Positions 46,349 through 55,099 of a stretch of DNA of 62,395 nucleotides are shown piece after piece; the stretch's first letter is position 1, and the number at the start of each line of letters is the position of its first letter. The stretch is from positions 1 through 62,395 of the forward strand of contig JBGRQA010000033.1 of assembly GCA_041725895.1 (NCBI GenBank). The letters run 5' to 3'. The notes under the pieces were generated by a model. That model was not told where the DNA came from. It searched no databases and was given only the letters and a program-made list of their open reading frames with translations. The position numbers were made by a program, and so were the translations under genes. The DNA comes from JBGRQA01 sp041725895 (GTDB lineage Bacteria > Bacteroidota > Bacteroidia > Bacteroidales > Marinifilaceae).

Positions 46349-48685
46349 CTATTCATATTTTAAACTCTCCACCGGATTTTTTCGCGCTGTTTTAAGCGTA
46401 TGAGTCAGGATGGTGACAAGTGCTATAAGCAAGGCAAATAGAGCTCCTGAGACAAAGTAATACCATTCAATTTCAATGCGGTATGCGAAATTGGTAAGCC
46501 ATTTTTTTAGAAAAAACCATGCGGCTGGCCAGGCAATCAGGTTGGCTACTACCACCCATTGGGTAAACTCTTTGGACAGCATGAAGATAATGTTGCCTAC
46601 AGGTGCTCCTAGTACTTTTCGGACCCCTATTTCTTTGGTTTTGCGTTCGGCGATGAAGGAAGCCATTGCAAAAAGTCCCAAACACGCCAGGAGTATGGCT
46701 AGGCCGGAGAAGATGAGGAATAGTTTCAGGTATTTTCGGTCATCTTTGTACAGCTTGTCAAATTGATCGTCCAGGAAGAAATAGAGAAATGGGTATTCTG
46801 GTACAATTTCTTTCCATTTGGCTTCAATATATTTAGTGGTTTCTTGAATTTGATTGCCGGATAGCCGGATCGCATAAAAATTCGTGTTTCGAAATGAGTA
46901 GCCAATGGTTATCGGTTCGATAGGGGTGTGCATTGAATTGTAATGAAAATCTTTCACTACACCAATAACCTCCATTTTATTCACTTTTTTGCCAATAGCG
47001 CCTTCAGGAAAATACTTTTTTGCAAACTTTTCATTAATGATCATAGTCTTGTCTAGATCCGCTTTTCCTTCCCGGAAATTTCGACCCTGAATCAGTTTCA
47101 GTTGCATGATTTCCAGGAAATCGGGATCTACCCAGAAGCATTTACAGGTGTTCTCCTTGTCGAGATTCCCTTCGGGTTTTACCCCCCAAAACTCTTGTAA
47201 ATTCTCTATGGGCTGGTTGCTCCTGGCAATTCCTTTGATATTGGGATTGGTATTTAGTAATTCCTTAAATGCACCAAATTGTTTATCAAGTTTCTTGTTG
47301 GCTGGAAGGTACACCAGGTGTTCCTTTTGGAATCCAGGGTCTTTGGTTTGAATAAAATTCATTTGCTGATACAACCCAATGGTCCCTATTACCAGGAATA
47401 TGCCAATGGCGAATTGAGTAACGGTTAGAATTTTGCGAAACTTTCCGCTTTTCTTTCCTTTTGTAAATTCTCCCTTTAAGACTTCTGAAATGTTGAAGGA
47501 GGAGAGGATGATAGCGGGATAGAATCCTGCTAGTATACTTAGTATCATTGGAAGAATAAGTAGCAGAAATACAATGTTACGGAGTGTGTATTCCAAACTT
47601 ATTACATTATTTACCAAGGCTGAATAGCTTGGTAGTAAAATTTCTGTCAGGGTGATTGCAATGATAATGGAAATGTAGGAGAGTAGTAGTGTTTCCAATA
47701 GGAATTGGGTTCTTAGATGATGTCGTTCTGCACCTACTACTTTCTTTAAACCAATTTCTTTCGCTCGCTGTCCTGCATATGCGGTTGTAATATTTATGAA
47801 GTTAATGCAGGCAATTAGGAGAATAAATATAGAAATGGCACTGAAAAGAATCAGATTCTTTTTATTTCCATGGTGCCACCAATCCATAACCTGATGGAAG
47901 TAAAGCTCGGTAAAAGGGATCAGGGTGAATGGGTATTCATCCTCATTGTCTGTTACCTTGTAACCTTTTTGGAAGTCTTTGGCTAGCTTGGGGATGATTT
48001 GCTGCACCTTTACCCCTTCGCTTAACAGTAGGTAGCTTTCAAAACTCCAGCATCCCCATTGTTCCGTATATTTGGGTCTACTCCAAAAATCCTCTACGAA
48101 TTTAAAGTTGGTAAGGGCTTCGGTTTTGATCATTGAATTTGAGGGAAGATCACGGAAAACTCCGGTTATTGTGAAACGAAATTCACTATTGCCGATAATG
48201 GTTTTTCCCAGTGGTGATTCATTCCCGAAGAGTTTCGTGGCTAAGCTTTCGCTGATCGCCATTTGATTTCGGGTTTCAATGATTTTGTGCGGGTTGCCAA
48301 GGATAAAATCGAAAGTGAAAATATCGGTTACTTCCGGATCTGCTATGAGGACTTTAGGGAAAATTTGATCGGAGGTATGAATGGATTCAGGATTTTGCAG
48401 ATTGATTGGAAGCGAAACAAACCTAGTGTATTTTTCTATTTCCGGGTGACTTTGCGCAAGGTACGGGGCTACTGGCGCGGCCGTAATTCCTCCAAAGTTG
48501 GATTCTATTCGGTAGATTCTGTGTCTTTTTTCCTGGAAAGAATCATGATTCCATTGATGATCAAGGTAGAGGTTGATCAGGATAAAAATGGTCAGTCCGA
48601 TGCTAAGCCCCAAAATATTGATTAGGGTGATTTGTTTTCGTTTGAACAGGTTTCGGAAGGAGATTTGTAGTTGATGTTTCCACAT
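46349..48685 (-). CDS. MacB/FtsX-type ABC transporter permease (permease 1, next to the ATPase)
   Basis: The 778-residue protein is the first permease after the ATPase gene, 99 bases downstream, and shares the layout described for its paralogues: first helix about 19-41, periplasmic MacB domain to ~275, membrane core, second domain, C-terminal FtsX block 'ERKTKEIGVRKVLGAPVGN', and an end of 'NPVESLKYE'. A strong hairpin (48739-48776) lies in the gap from the ATPase gene. Confidence 0.92.
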   Translation of the reverse strand: MWKHQLQISFRNLFKRKQITLINILGLSIGLTIFILINLYLDHQWNHDSFQEKRHRIYRIESNFGGITAAPVAPYLAQSHPEIEKYTRFVSLPINLQNPESIHTSDQIFPKVLIADPEVTDIFTFDFILGNPHKIIETRNQMAISESLATKLFGNESPLGKTIIGNSEFRFTITGVFRDLPSNSMIKTEALTNFKFVEDFWSRPKYTEQWGCWSFESYLLLSEGVKVQQIIPKLAKDFQKGYKVTDNEDEYPFTLIPFTELYFHQVMDWWHHGNKKNLILFSAISIFILLIACINFINITTAYAGQRAKEIGLKKVVGAERHHLRTQFLLETLLLSYISIIIAITLTEILLPSYSALVNNVISLEYTLRNIVFLLLILPMILSILAGFYPAIILSSFNISEVLKGEFTKGKKSGKFRKILTVTQFAIGIFLVIGTIGLYQQMNFIQTKDPGFQKEHLVYLPANKKLDKQFGAFKELLNTNPNIKGIARSNQPIENLQEFWGVKPEGNLDKENTCKCFWVDPDFLEIMQLKLIQGRNFREGKADLDKTMIINEKFAKKYFPEGAIGKKVNKMEVIGVVKDFHYNSMHTPIEPITIGYSFRNTNFYAIRLSGNQIQETTKYIEAKWKEIVPEYPFLYFFLDDQFDKLYKDDRKYLKLFLIFSGLAILLACLGLFAMASFIAERKTKEIGVRKVLGAPVGNIIFMLSKEFTQWVVVANLIAWPAAWFFLKKWLTNFAYRIEIEWYYFVSGALFALLIALVTILTHTLKTARKNPVESLKYE

Positions 48686-48738
48686 GAGAGGCGAAAGGGT
48701 TTTGAGTTTTTGAAAAAAGTTGAAGTTACTGGTTCCGG

Positions 48739-48776
48739 GTTCAAAGTTCCGGGATTGAAGACCCGGAACTTTGAAC
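48739..48776. repeat. Perfect 15-bp inverted repeat between ATPase and permease 1
   Basis: GTTCAAAGTTCCGGG (48739-48753) and CCCGGAACTTTGAAC (48762-48776) pair perfectly around an 8-base loop. On the minus strand no T-tract follows, so it is unlikely to be a simple terminator; an RNA-stabilising, processing or attenuation element is more likely. Confidence 0.75.
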
Positions 48777-48784
48777 TCAAAACG

Positions 48785-49468
48785 TTACACCATAGAAGAA
48801 GCCTTTTCAGTCACTATTTTTCCATCGAAAAGATTTACAATACGATGACTGCGCTGAGCGTCGGAAGGAGAGTGGGTTACCATGATAATGGTGGTTCCTT
48901 CCGAATTCAGTTGGCACAGTAGATCCATAACTTCACTACCGTTTTTGGAATCTAGATTACCGGTTGGCTCATCGGCCAGTAATATTTTGGGTTGGGATAC
49001 TACGGCTCGGGCAATGGCTACACGTTGCTGTTGTCCCCCTGATAGTTGTTGGGGAAAATGTTTTTCGCGATGGGCGATGTTCATTGCTTCTAATGCTTCT
49101 TTCACTCTGCGCTTGCGTTCCGCTGCAGGAATTTTTTGATAAAGAAGTGGCAATTCCACATTCTCAAAAACATTTAGCTCATCAATTAGATTGAAACTTT
49201 GGAAAATGAAACCGATGTTTGATTTTCGCAGGTTGGTTCTTTGTTTTTCGGTAAAGTTTGCAACTTCTATTTTGTTGAATTCATAGCTTCCTTTTGTAGG
49301 GTTGTCCAAAAGTCCAAGGATGTTCAACAAGGTAGATTTTCCACATCCGGAAGGTCCCATAATGGCAACAAATTCACCTTCCTTAATGTGGAGGTTTACT
49401 TCGTTTAATGCAGTTGTTTCTACCTCGTCGGTTCTGAATATCTTGTTCAATTTGTTAATTTTGATCAT
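48785..49468 (-). CDS. MacB/LolD-type ABC transporter ATPase
   Basis: The 227-residue ATPase has Walker A GPSGCGKST (38-46), signature LSGGQ (142-146, with QQQRVAIARA), Walker B ILLADEP (162-168) and a H-loop 'THS'. It is the LolD/FtsE/MacB subfamily partner of MacB-type permeases. It is the first gene of the six-gene minus-strand cluster and the only ATPase for five permeases. The intergenic space to the divergent response regulator gene carries a near-consensus sigma-54 site. Confidence 0.95.
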   Translation of the reverse strand: MIKINKLNKIFRTDEVETTALNEVNLHIKEGEFVAIMGPSGCGKSTLLNILGLLDNPTKGSYEFNKIEVANFTEKQRTNLRKSNIGFIFQSFNLIDELNVFENVELPLLYQKIPAAERKRRVKEALEAMNIAHREKHFPQQLSGGQQQRVAIARAVVSQPKILLADEPTGNLDSKNGSEVMDLLCQLNSEGTTIIMVTHSPSDAQRSHRIVNLFDGKIVTEKASSMV

Positions 49469-49505
49469 TGGATTATTGATTTTATGTTTGAATTTGTTTA
49501 CTTCA

Positions 49506-49523
49506 TTGCCAATTGCTATGCCA
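49506..49523 (-). promoter_or_regulatory. Possible sigma-54 promoter of the ABC transporter cluster
   Basis: On the minus strand TTTTGGCATAGCAATTGGCAA has the TGGCA (-24) and TTGGC (-12) halves of a sigma-54 promoter, but the GG-to-GC spacing is 11 rather than the strict 10 bases. It lies 38 bases before the ATPase start. The divergent NtrC-type activator supports the idea; the spacing argues against it. Confidence 0.4.
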
Positions 49524-49723
49524 AAAGTTAAAAGTGTTGGTAGTTAGTGTTTTCTGTAGGTCTGTGTTTTTTTGATTGTGTAAAAAGTAAACAATCGTAT
49601 GTGTAAAATGGTTACATTTTGCTAAGTTTGAAAAATGAAATCACGGGTTTAGGGGCATTAGGCAATAGCGAGTAATTGCGTTCCCAAGTCTTTTGCCTTG
49701 ATCATTTAACGAATCACCTTTTT

Positions 49724-51088
49724 ATGAGTAGCATCCTTATTATAGATGATAACGAAGAAATTCTGTTGGCCCTGCGAATGTTCCTTCAGGATCATTTTGA
49801 CAAGATTGATACAGATCCCTCCCCCGAAAGAATTCCAACTCTTATGGATCGCAATACCTATGATGTGATTGTTTTGGATATGAACTTCAGGGCGGGAATA
49901 AATAGCGGGAATGAAGGAATGTATTGGTTGCAGCGCATTCTGGAGCGTGATCCCCAAGCAGTGGTGGTGTTCATAACCGCTTATGGGGATGTACAGCTGG
50001 CAGTAAATGCTATTCAGAATGGAGCTGCCGATTTTATTGAAAAGCCTTGGGACGAGGATCGTTTGCTGGCCACGCTGCTAAAAGCAAAAGCAGCAAGACA
50101 ATCGAAGTTGGAAATTGGGAAGCTGAAAAAGAAGCAAAAGCATCTTAAGGAGCAATTGGAAATTAACCACCAATTGGTCTATGGGAAATCGCAAGCAATG
50201 GGAAAAGTCTGGGAAACAGTTCGTAAAGTTGCTCCTACAGATGCGAATATTCTGATTCTGGGTGAGAATGGTACAGGAAAGGAAGTTGTTGCTCATGAAA
50301 TTCATCGCCTGTCGAAAAGGTCAAGAGAAATATTTGTTGGTGTGGATATGGGGGCTCTTGCCCCAACCTTGTTTGAATCGGAGCTGTTTGGGCATAGAAA
50401 AGGAGCTTTCACAGGTGCCATGGATGACAGATCCGGTCGTTTTGAAGTGGCGTCCGGGGGAACTGTATTTTTGGATGAAATAGGAAACCTGAATTTGGAA
50501 CAGCAGGCGAAATTGTTAGCTGTATTGCAAAACAGGGAAGTCGTTCCCGTTGGGGCGTCTCAACCTGTAGATATTGATATTCGACTGGTTTCTGCAACAA
50601 ACAGTGCGATTTATGAGCGGGTAAAAGAGGGGAGTTTTCGTGAGGATTTGCTGTATCGATTGAATACTATCCGGATTGATCTGCCTCCTCTGCGGGAACG
50701 CAAGGAAGATATTGCTGTTTTGGTTCAGTTTTTCCTTTCAAAATTTGCCGTTAAATACCAGAAGAATGAAATTAGGTTAGGGGCAGGAGTGCTGTCTCGT
50801 CTTAAGAAATATGAATGGCCTGGGAATGTGAGGGAGTTACAGAATGCTGTTGAAAAGGCTGTCATTCTATCCGATGGTATCACAATCCAACAGGATGATT
50901 TTCAATTGGGAAATCCAATGAGTATCAGTAATTCCAAAGTGGAGGGGACTCTAAATCTGGAGGAGAATGAGAAGGTGTTGATCCAGAAGGCTATAGACAA
51001 GACTGGAGGGAATTATTCTCAAGCGGTGAAGGAATTGGGGATTACACGCAAAACTCTGTACAATAAAATCAAGAAATATGATCTATAA
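49724..51088 (+). CDS. NtrC-family sigma-54-dependent response regulator
   Basis: The 454-residue protein has a receiver domain (phosphoacceptor Asp52 in 'YDVIVLDM', acidic pair Asp8/Asp9, conserved Lys in 'FIEKPW'), an AAA+ domain with Walker A 'GENGTGKEV', the sigma-54 contact loop GAFTGA and Walker B 'GGTVFLDE', and a Fis-type HTH ('NYSQAVKELGITRKTLYNKIKKY'). The frame extends to a TTG at 49676, but ATG 49724 starts exactly at the receiver domain. Encoded divergently from the ABC transporter genes and overlapping the kinase gene by 11 bases. It probably activates the transporter cluster. Confidence 0.94.
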   Translation: MSSILIIDDNEEILLALRMFLQDHFDKIDTDPSPERIPTLMDRNTYDVIVLDMNFRAGINSGNEGMYWLQRILERDPQAVVVFITAYGDVQLAVNAIQNGAADFIEKPWDEDRLLATLLKAKAARQSKLEIGKLKKKQKHLKEQLEINHQLVYGKSQAMGKVWETVRKVAPTDANILILGENGTGKEVVAHEIHRLSKRSREIFVGVDMGALAPTLFESELFGHRKGAFTGAMDDRSGRFEVASGGTVFLDEIGNLNLEQQAKLLAVLQNREVVPVGASQPVDIDIRLVSATNSAIYERVKEGSFREDLLYRLNTIRIDLPPLRERKEDIAVLVQFFLSKFAVKYQKNEIRLGAGVLSRLKKYEWPGNVRELQNAVEKAVILSDGITIQQDDFQLGNPMSISNSKVEGTLNLEENEKVLIQKAIDKTGGNYSQAVKELGITRKTLYNKIKKYDL

Positions 51089-52424
51089 ACGATTCTCATT
51101 CGGGGTAGCCATTTATTCCCTGCTTATAGCCCTCTGTGGTACTCTTTGTCTTTGGTCGTTTACGCAGGAACATTTGGTAGTAGCTCGTTTTACTTTTCTG
51201 TTGATATGGTTGATGGTTTTCTTTTTGCTAATTCGCTATGTGAATTTGAACAATCGAAGTTTGGAGCGGTTTCTGGATGTTTTGAATGGGAATGATCGTT
51301 TGGCTAACCTGAATCAAAGGGGAAAGAGTTTTAGTAATCTGAATGAGGCTTTCAATTCGGTAATGGATACTCTTTCGCAAGCGCGAATCGAAAAGGAGGA
51401 ACAGTTTCTGTTTTTTCGAACGGCGATTGAACAAGTGGGGGTAGGTTTGCTTGCTTTTGATACAAATGGAAAGGTTTTGCTTTTGAATGGTGGAGCTAAA
51501 AAGCTCTTGGGTATTTCCTTTTTAAACAGGATTGAGGACTTGAATCGGTTGCATTCGGAGTTTGGCAGTATTCTATTGCATAAGGAAATGGTTGAAGATC
51601 GAATTGTGCCGATACTGGTGAATGGGCAATTGCGTAAACTGTCGTTACGAATTACGGAATTTCGGTTAAGGGGCAATCCTACTCGTATGGTGTCTCTTCA
51701 GGATATTCGAAGTGAACTGGAAGCAGGGGAGGTAGATGCCTGGCAGAAATTGATCCGTGTAATTACTCACGAAATTATGAATTCCATTACTCCGATGAAA
51801 ACCCTTAGTACGACTCTACTAAAGACTTTTGATCGGGGGGGAGTGCCTTGTGATTTAGAGGAATTGAATGAGATAAAATTGAAGAATACTCATTTGGGTT
51901 TGGGTGCTATTCGAAAGCGAAGCGAAGGTTTGGCTGAATTCGTGCAGTCGTACCGGAGTATTACCCGAATACCTCAGCCGGTAATTCAATCGGTCCGGGT
52001 TACCGATCTACTGTCGCAGGTAAAGCTTTTGGTTGCAGAGGAATTAAAAATGTCCGAAGTTGATTTAGTTGTAAGAGAGATTCCTGCGGATTTGCAAATT
52101 TTGGTGGATGAGAAATTGATCAGTCAGGTTCTAATCAATCTTATTCGAAATGCTGTAAGTGCTGTTAATGGTATAAAAGATCCCCGAATTGAGGTTGGGG
52201 TCGAATGGTTAAAGAATGGAAATGTGACTCTTTGGGTGGAAGACAACGGTGTCGGAATTGATGCTGATACACGGGAGCAGATCTTTGTTCCTTTCTTTAC
52301 CACCCGGAAAGATGGATCTGGTATTGGATTGAGTTTTTCTCAGCAAGTGATGCGATTGCACAAGGGGAAAATAAGTGTGAAATCCGAACCAGGGAATGGG
52401 GCACGGTTTGAACTCGTTTTTTAG
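51078..52424 (+). CDS. Sensor histidine kinase partner of the NtrC-type regulator
   Basis: The 448-residue kinase has two N-terminal membrane helices (about residues 9-28 and 36-54) with almost no periplasmic loop between them, a PAS-like domain (about 115-220: 'VGLLAFDTNGKVLLLNGGAKKLLG'), a phosphoacceptor His231 in 'RVITHEIMNSITPM', and an ATPase domain with N-box 'INLIRNAVSAV', G1 'VEDNGVGID' and 'GSGIGLS'. With so little exposed outside, it probably senses an intramembrane signal, as kinases of ABC-transporter-linked BceS-type and Bacteroidota systems do. The gene overlaps the regulator gene by 11 bases. Confidence 0.93.
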   Translation: MIYKRFSFGVAIYSLLIALCGTLCLWSFTQEHLVVARFTFLLIWLMVFFLLIRYVNLNNRSLERFLDVLNGNDRLANLNQRGKSFSNLNEAFNSVMDTLSQARIEKEEQFLFFRTAIEQVGVGLLAFDTNGKVLLLNGGAKKLLGISFLNRIEDLNRLHSEFGSILLHKEMVEDRIVPILVNGQLRKLSLRITEFRLRGNPTRMVSLQDIRSELEAGEVDAWQKLIRVITHEIMNSITPMKTLSTTLLKTFDRGGVPCDLEELNEIKLKNTHLGLGAIRKRSEGLAEFVQSYRSITRIPQPVIQSVRVTDLLSQVKLLVAEELKMSEVDLVVREIPADLQILVDEKLISQVLINLIRNAVSAVNGIKDPRIEVGVEWLKNGNVTLWVEDNGVGIDADTREQIFVPFFTTRKDGSGIGLSFSQQVMRLHKGKISVKSEPGNGARFELVF

Positions 52425-52554
52425 GAAACCAATAAGACATTTTATTGAGAATTATTAATCACCTGCCATAAATTGTTAAATGTTTATATACCCGTGCTTG
52501 CTTCCTGTTATTTCATCGCTTATCTTTAAAGTACAGAACCTTACAATTTGATCT

Positions 52555-53274
52555 ATGAAATTTGATTACTCTAAAGAAGATATGCTTCTGAAAGTTTACC
52601 CCACTTTTACAGGGTGTGTTGTTGAAGGTTGGGACCTTATGAAAAAGTACTTTTTGATTCTTTTTCTTGCTGTTCTGGTTGTTGGACTTGCTGATATTCC
52701 TTTGGGAATTGTAAATATCGAAGAGAAGTTTACTGGAGTATGGTTGTTGGCTCTGGCTTATCTTCAGCTGATAGGATTTGTCTATTGGCTCGCCTTTATG
52801 GGGCCATTAGAATACAGTTTGGATTGGATCTTTTTGAAAGCCAGTCGTGGTACAGAACCTAAGTTTGATGAACTATTAACTGGGTTTCGTTTGTTTGGGA
52901 AGGTGATTTTAGCTCGGCTACTTTCAACTGTTCTTATTGTTTTTGGTTTCATCTTCTTTATTATTCCAGGTTTGTTTTTACTTTGTAAGTTGGTTTTTGT
53001 GTCCTACTTAGTTGTGGATAAGAAGGTTGATGCTGTGTCAGCGATAAAATTAAGCTGGCACATGAGCAATGGCTATTTTCTGACCATTTTAGGAATGGGC
53101 ATTTTCTTTTTCGTAGTGATTGTTATCGGCTTTTTCCTTCTGATTATTGGAGCTGTAGTTGCGGTTACTTGGGCTCATGCTTCTTTTGCCATGCTGTACA
53201 AAGCTGCTGAGGAACTTCATTATAAGGATGCGTGCACAAAAATTGGAATTCCGTTACAGGAGGAAGTGTCCTAG
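52555..53274 (+). CDS. Multi-pass membrane protein of unknown function
   Basis: The 239-residue protein has about five to six membrane helices, among them 'YFLILFLAVLVVGLADI', 'LLSTVLIVFGFIFFIIPGLFLLCKLVFVSYLVV' (a helix-Pro-Gly-helix turn) and 'YFLTILGMGIFFFVVIVIGFFLLIIGAVV'. The arrangement with 'IIPGLFLL.K..FV.YL' resembles DUF975/YckC-like membrane proteins, but I cannot assign the family. It stands alone, 130 bases after the kinase gene, and ends before a bidirectional terminator. Confidence 0.7.
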   Translation: MKFDYSKEDMLLKVYPTFTGCVVEGWDLMKKYFLILFLAVLVVGLADIPLGIVNIEEKFTGVWLLALAYLQLIGFVYWLAFMGPLEYSLDWIFLKASRGTEPKFDELLTGFRLFGKVILARLLSTVLIVFGFIFFIIPGLFLLCKLVFVSYLVVDKKVDAVSAIKLSWHMSNGYFLTILGMGIFFFVVIVIGFFLLIIGAVVAVTWAHASFAMLYKAAEELHYKDACTKIGIPLQEEVS

Positions 53275-53337
53275 CATTACGATAGCCCAAAATGTTCGGA
53301 CCACTGCTAGTGTCCCGACCATCCAAAATAAAAAAAA

Positions 53338-53361
53338 GGACTAAGCCTTTCAACTCAATCC
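53338..53361. terminator. Bidirectional terminator between the membrane protein gene and nadA
   Basis: GGACTAAG and CTCAATCC pair with two G-U wobbles in RNA around a short loop, with A8 on the left and T7 on the right, so it can terminate both converging transcripts. Confidence 0.75.
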
Positions 53362-53384
53362 CTTTTTTTCACAATATGTAGAGA

Positions 53385-54311
53385 TTACAATTTCATTTTT
53401 TCGGAAAGCCGAAGCATTTCAACAATTGGTTTCTTTGCCTTCTCCATGATCTTAGGGGAGAGCGTAATCTCCGGTTTTTCATATTTCAGGGCCAGGTAAA
53501 GCTTCTCCATCGTATTTAGCTTCATGTAGGCACAATCGTTGCAGGAGCAGGTTTCGTCAGCCGGAACAATCAAAAATTCCTTATCAGGAGATTCTTTTTG
53601 CATTTGGTAGAGAATACCGGTTTCGGTGGCTACAATAAACTTTTGGGCTTTACTTTCCCTGGTGTGTTTCAGCATTGCGGTTGTGGAACCTACAAAATCG
53701 GCAAGCATCAGTACAGGTTGAGCACATTCCGGATGGGCCACGAGTTTTGCATCCGGGTTTTCCAATTTCATTTCCATGATCTTTTCTCCCTGAAGGGCAT
53801 CATGAACAACGCAGGTGCCATCCCAAAGTACCATGCTTCGGCCAGTTACCTCATTAATATATCTACCCAGGTTTTTATCCGGTGCGAATATGATCTTCTG
53901 GTCTTTTGGGTAGGATTCCACAATTTGAACCGCATTCCCCGATGTACATACCACATCGGTTAAGGTTTTGATTTCTGCGCTACAATTAATGTAGGAAATC
54001 ACAATATGATCGGGGTGTTGGGCTTTAAATTTAGCGAAATCACCCGCCGGACAAGATTCGGCGAGCGAGCAACCAGCTTCCAGATCCGGAAGAAGAACCT
54101 TGCGGTTTGGATTCAAGATCTTAGCTGTTTCGGCCATAAAATGAACGCCGGCAAAAAGAATGATGTCAGCATCAATTTGAGCAGCTTTTTGTGCCAACCC
54201 CAGACTGTCTCCCGTATAGTCGGCGATTTCCTGTATATCCGCAGTTTGGTAATAGTGAGCCAAAATCACGGCATTCTTTTCCTTAGCCAGTTGAAGTACT
54301 TTTTCCTTCAT
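53385..54311 (-). CDS. nadA: Quinolinate synthase
   Basis: The 308-residue protein is full length. It shows the N-terminal 'AVILAHYYQTADIQEIADYTGDSL' segment, the cluster cysteine in 'EAGCSLAESCP', the central 'CTSGNAVQIV', the 'HPEC' motif and the C-terminal 'CSCNDCAYM' cysteines that complete the [4Fe-4S] site. It condenses iminoaspartate with dihydroxyacetone phosphate to make quinolinate, the precursor of NAD. nadB and nadC are not in the window. The gene reads toward the bidirectional terminator. Confidence 0.96.
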   Translation of the reverse strand: MKEKVLQLAKEKNAVILAHYYQTADIQEIADYTGDSLGLAQKAAQIDADIILFAGVHFMAETAKILNPNRKVLLPDLEAGCSLAESCPAGDFAKFKAQHPDHIVISYINCSAEIKTLTDVVCTSGNAVQIVESYPKDQKIIFAPDKNLGRYINEVTGRSMVLWDGTCVVHDALQGEKIMEMKLENPDAKLVAHPECAQPVLMLADFVGSTTAMLKHTRESKAQKFIVATETGILYQMQKESPDKEFLIVPADETCSCNDCAYMKLNTMEKLYLALKYEKPEITLSPKIMEKAKKPIVEMLRLSEKMKL

Positions 54312-55099
54312 TACAATTCTTATTCGTTGTTAACCAAATGAGAAAACACTTCTCGGTAGTTTCGGTGTGAACATCAGTGCCCAGATTACTGGTCAGATGA
54401 AATACGGATACAAATATCTTTAAATTGAGGTAAAATCCAAATTATCTCAGTATTAAATTCTTGTATTTCCTGTTTTTTGAGTTGGAGCGCAATGTTTTTC
54501 CCCCAGAATTGCATTTTCTTTTGTTGTAGGGTGATTCTATTGATTGCGGAATGTTGCATTTAAACTAAAAAAAAATGAAAGCTGACTATTGGTTTTTACT
54601 GTTTGAAAACGAGATTGGAGGCTTGGTTAATGGAATATGTAAATTGATATTCCTCTTCCGTGAAAGTGGAATGGGGTTGATCGATACTAACCTTTAGCTC
54701 TTTTTTTCTAATACAACCGTTGATGGAAGAAAATAAACCTTTGGGAAATTGGCATTCTTTCAAAACTTTATTCACTTGACAATAAGATATTATAAGATTA
54801 ATTTGCCTTTGTTTTATAAGAATGATTATGTACATAAGTGAACAATCGATGTACAAAATCGGACACGAGTGGATGTTGAGTAAAGTTGTTGGATGGTAGT
54901 ATGTTGTACTAACAGAGGCGGTTTGGCTTTTTGGTCTGGGATTTGTTGTTTCGGCCTTGTTTCGAATAATGAACAATAAGGTTGTTGGTTGGTAGTCTGT
55001 TAATTGTAGCATGTATTTTAAAGAACTATTCGAGAATTAATATTTCGGGGAAAGCGGAATTACATAGAATAAATTACACTAACATATAATAAACATCTA
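54312..55099. other. 790-base intergenic region
   Basis: It contains no supportable gene. A minus-strand open frame at 54596-55012 has a last third that reads protein-like ('TEEEYQFTYSINQASNLVFKQ') and could be a gene fragment, but it has no start region or known domain. Two similar short stretches (TTGTTGGATGGTAGTATGTTG at 54888 and GTTGTTGGTTGGTAGTCTGTT at 54981) form an imperfect direct repeat. Confidence 0.4.

Noticed and set aside
54596..55012. 138-codon minus-strand frame in the nadA upstream region
   Set aside because: The N-terminal half has simple, biased composition and no start context; at most the last third could be a decayed gene fragment.
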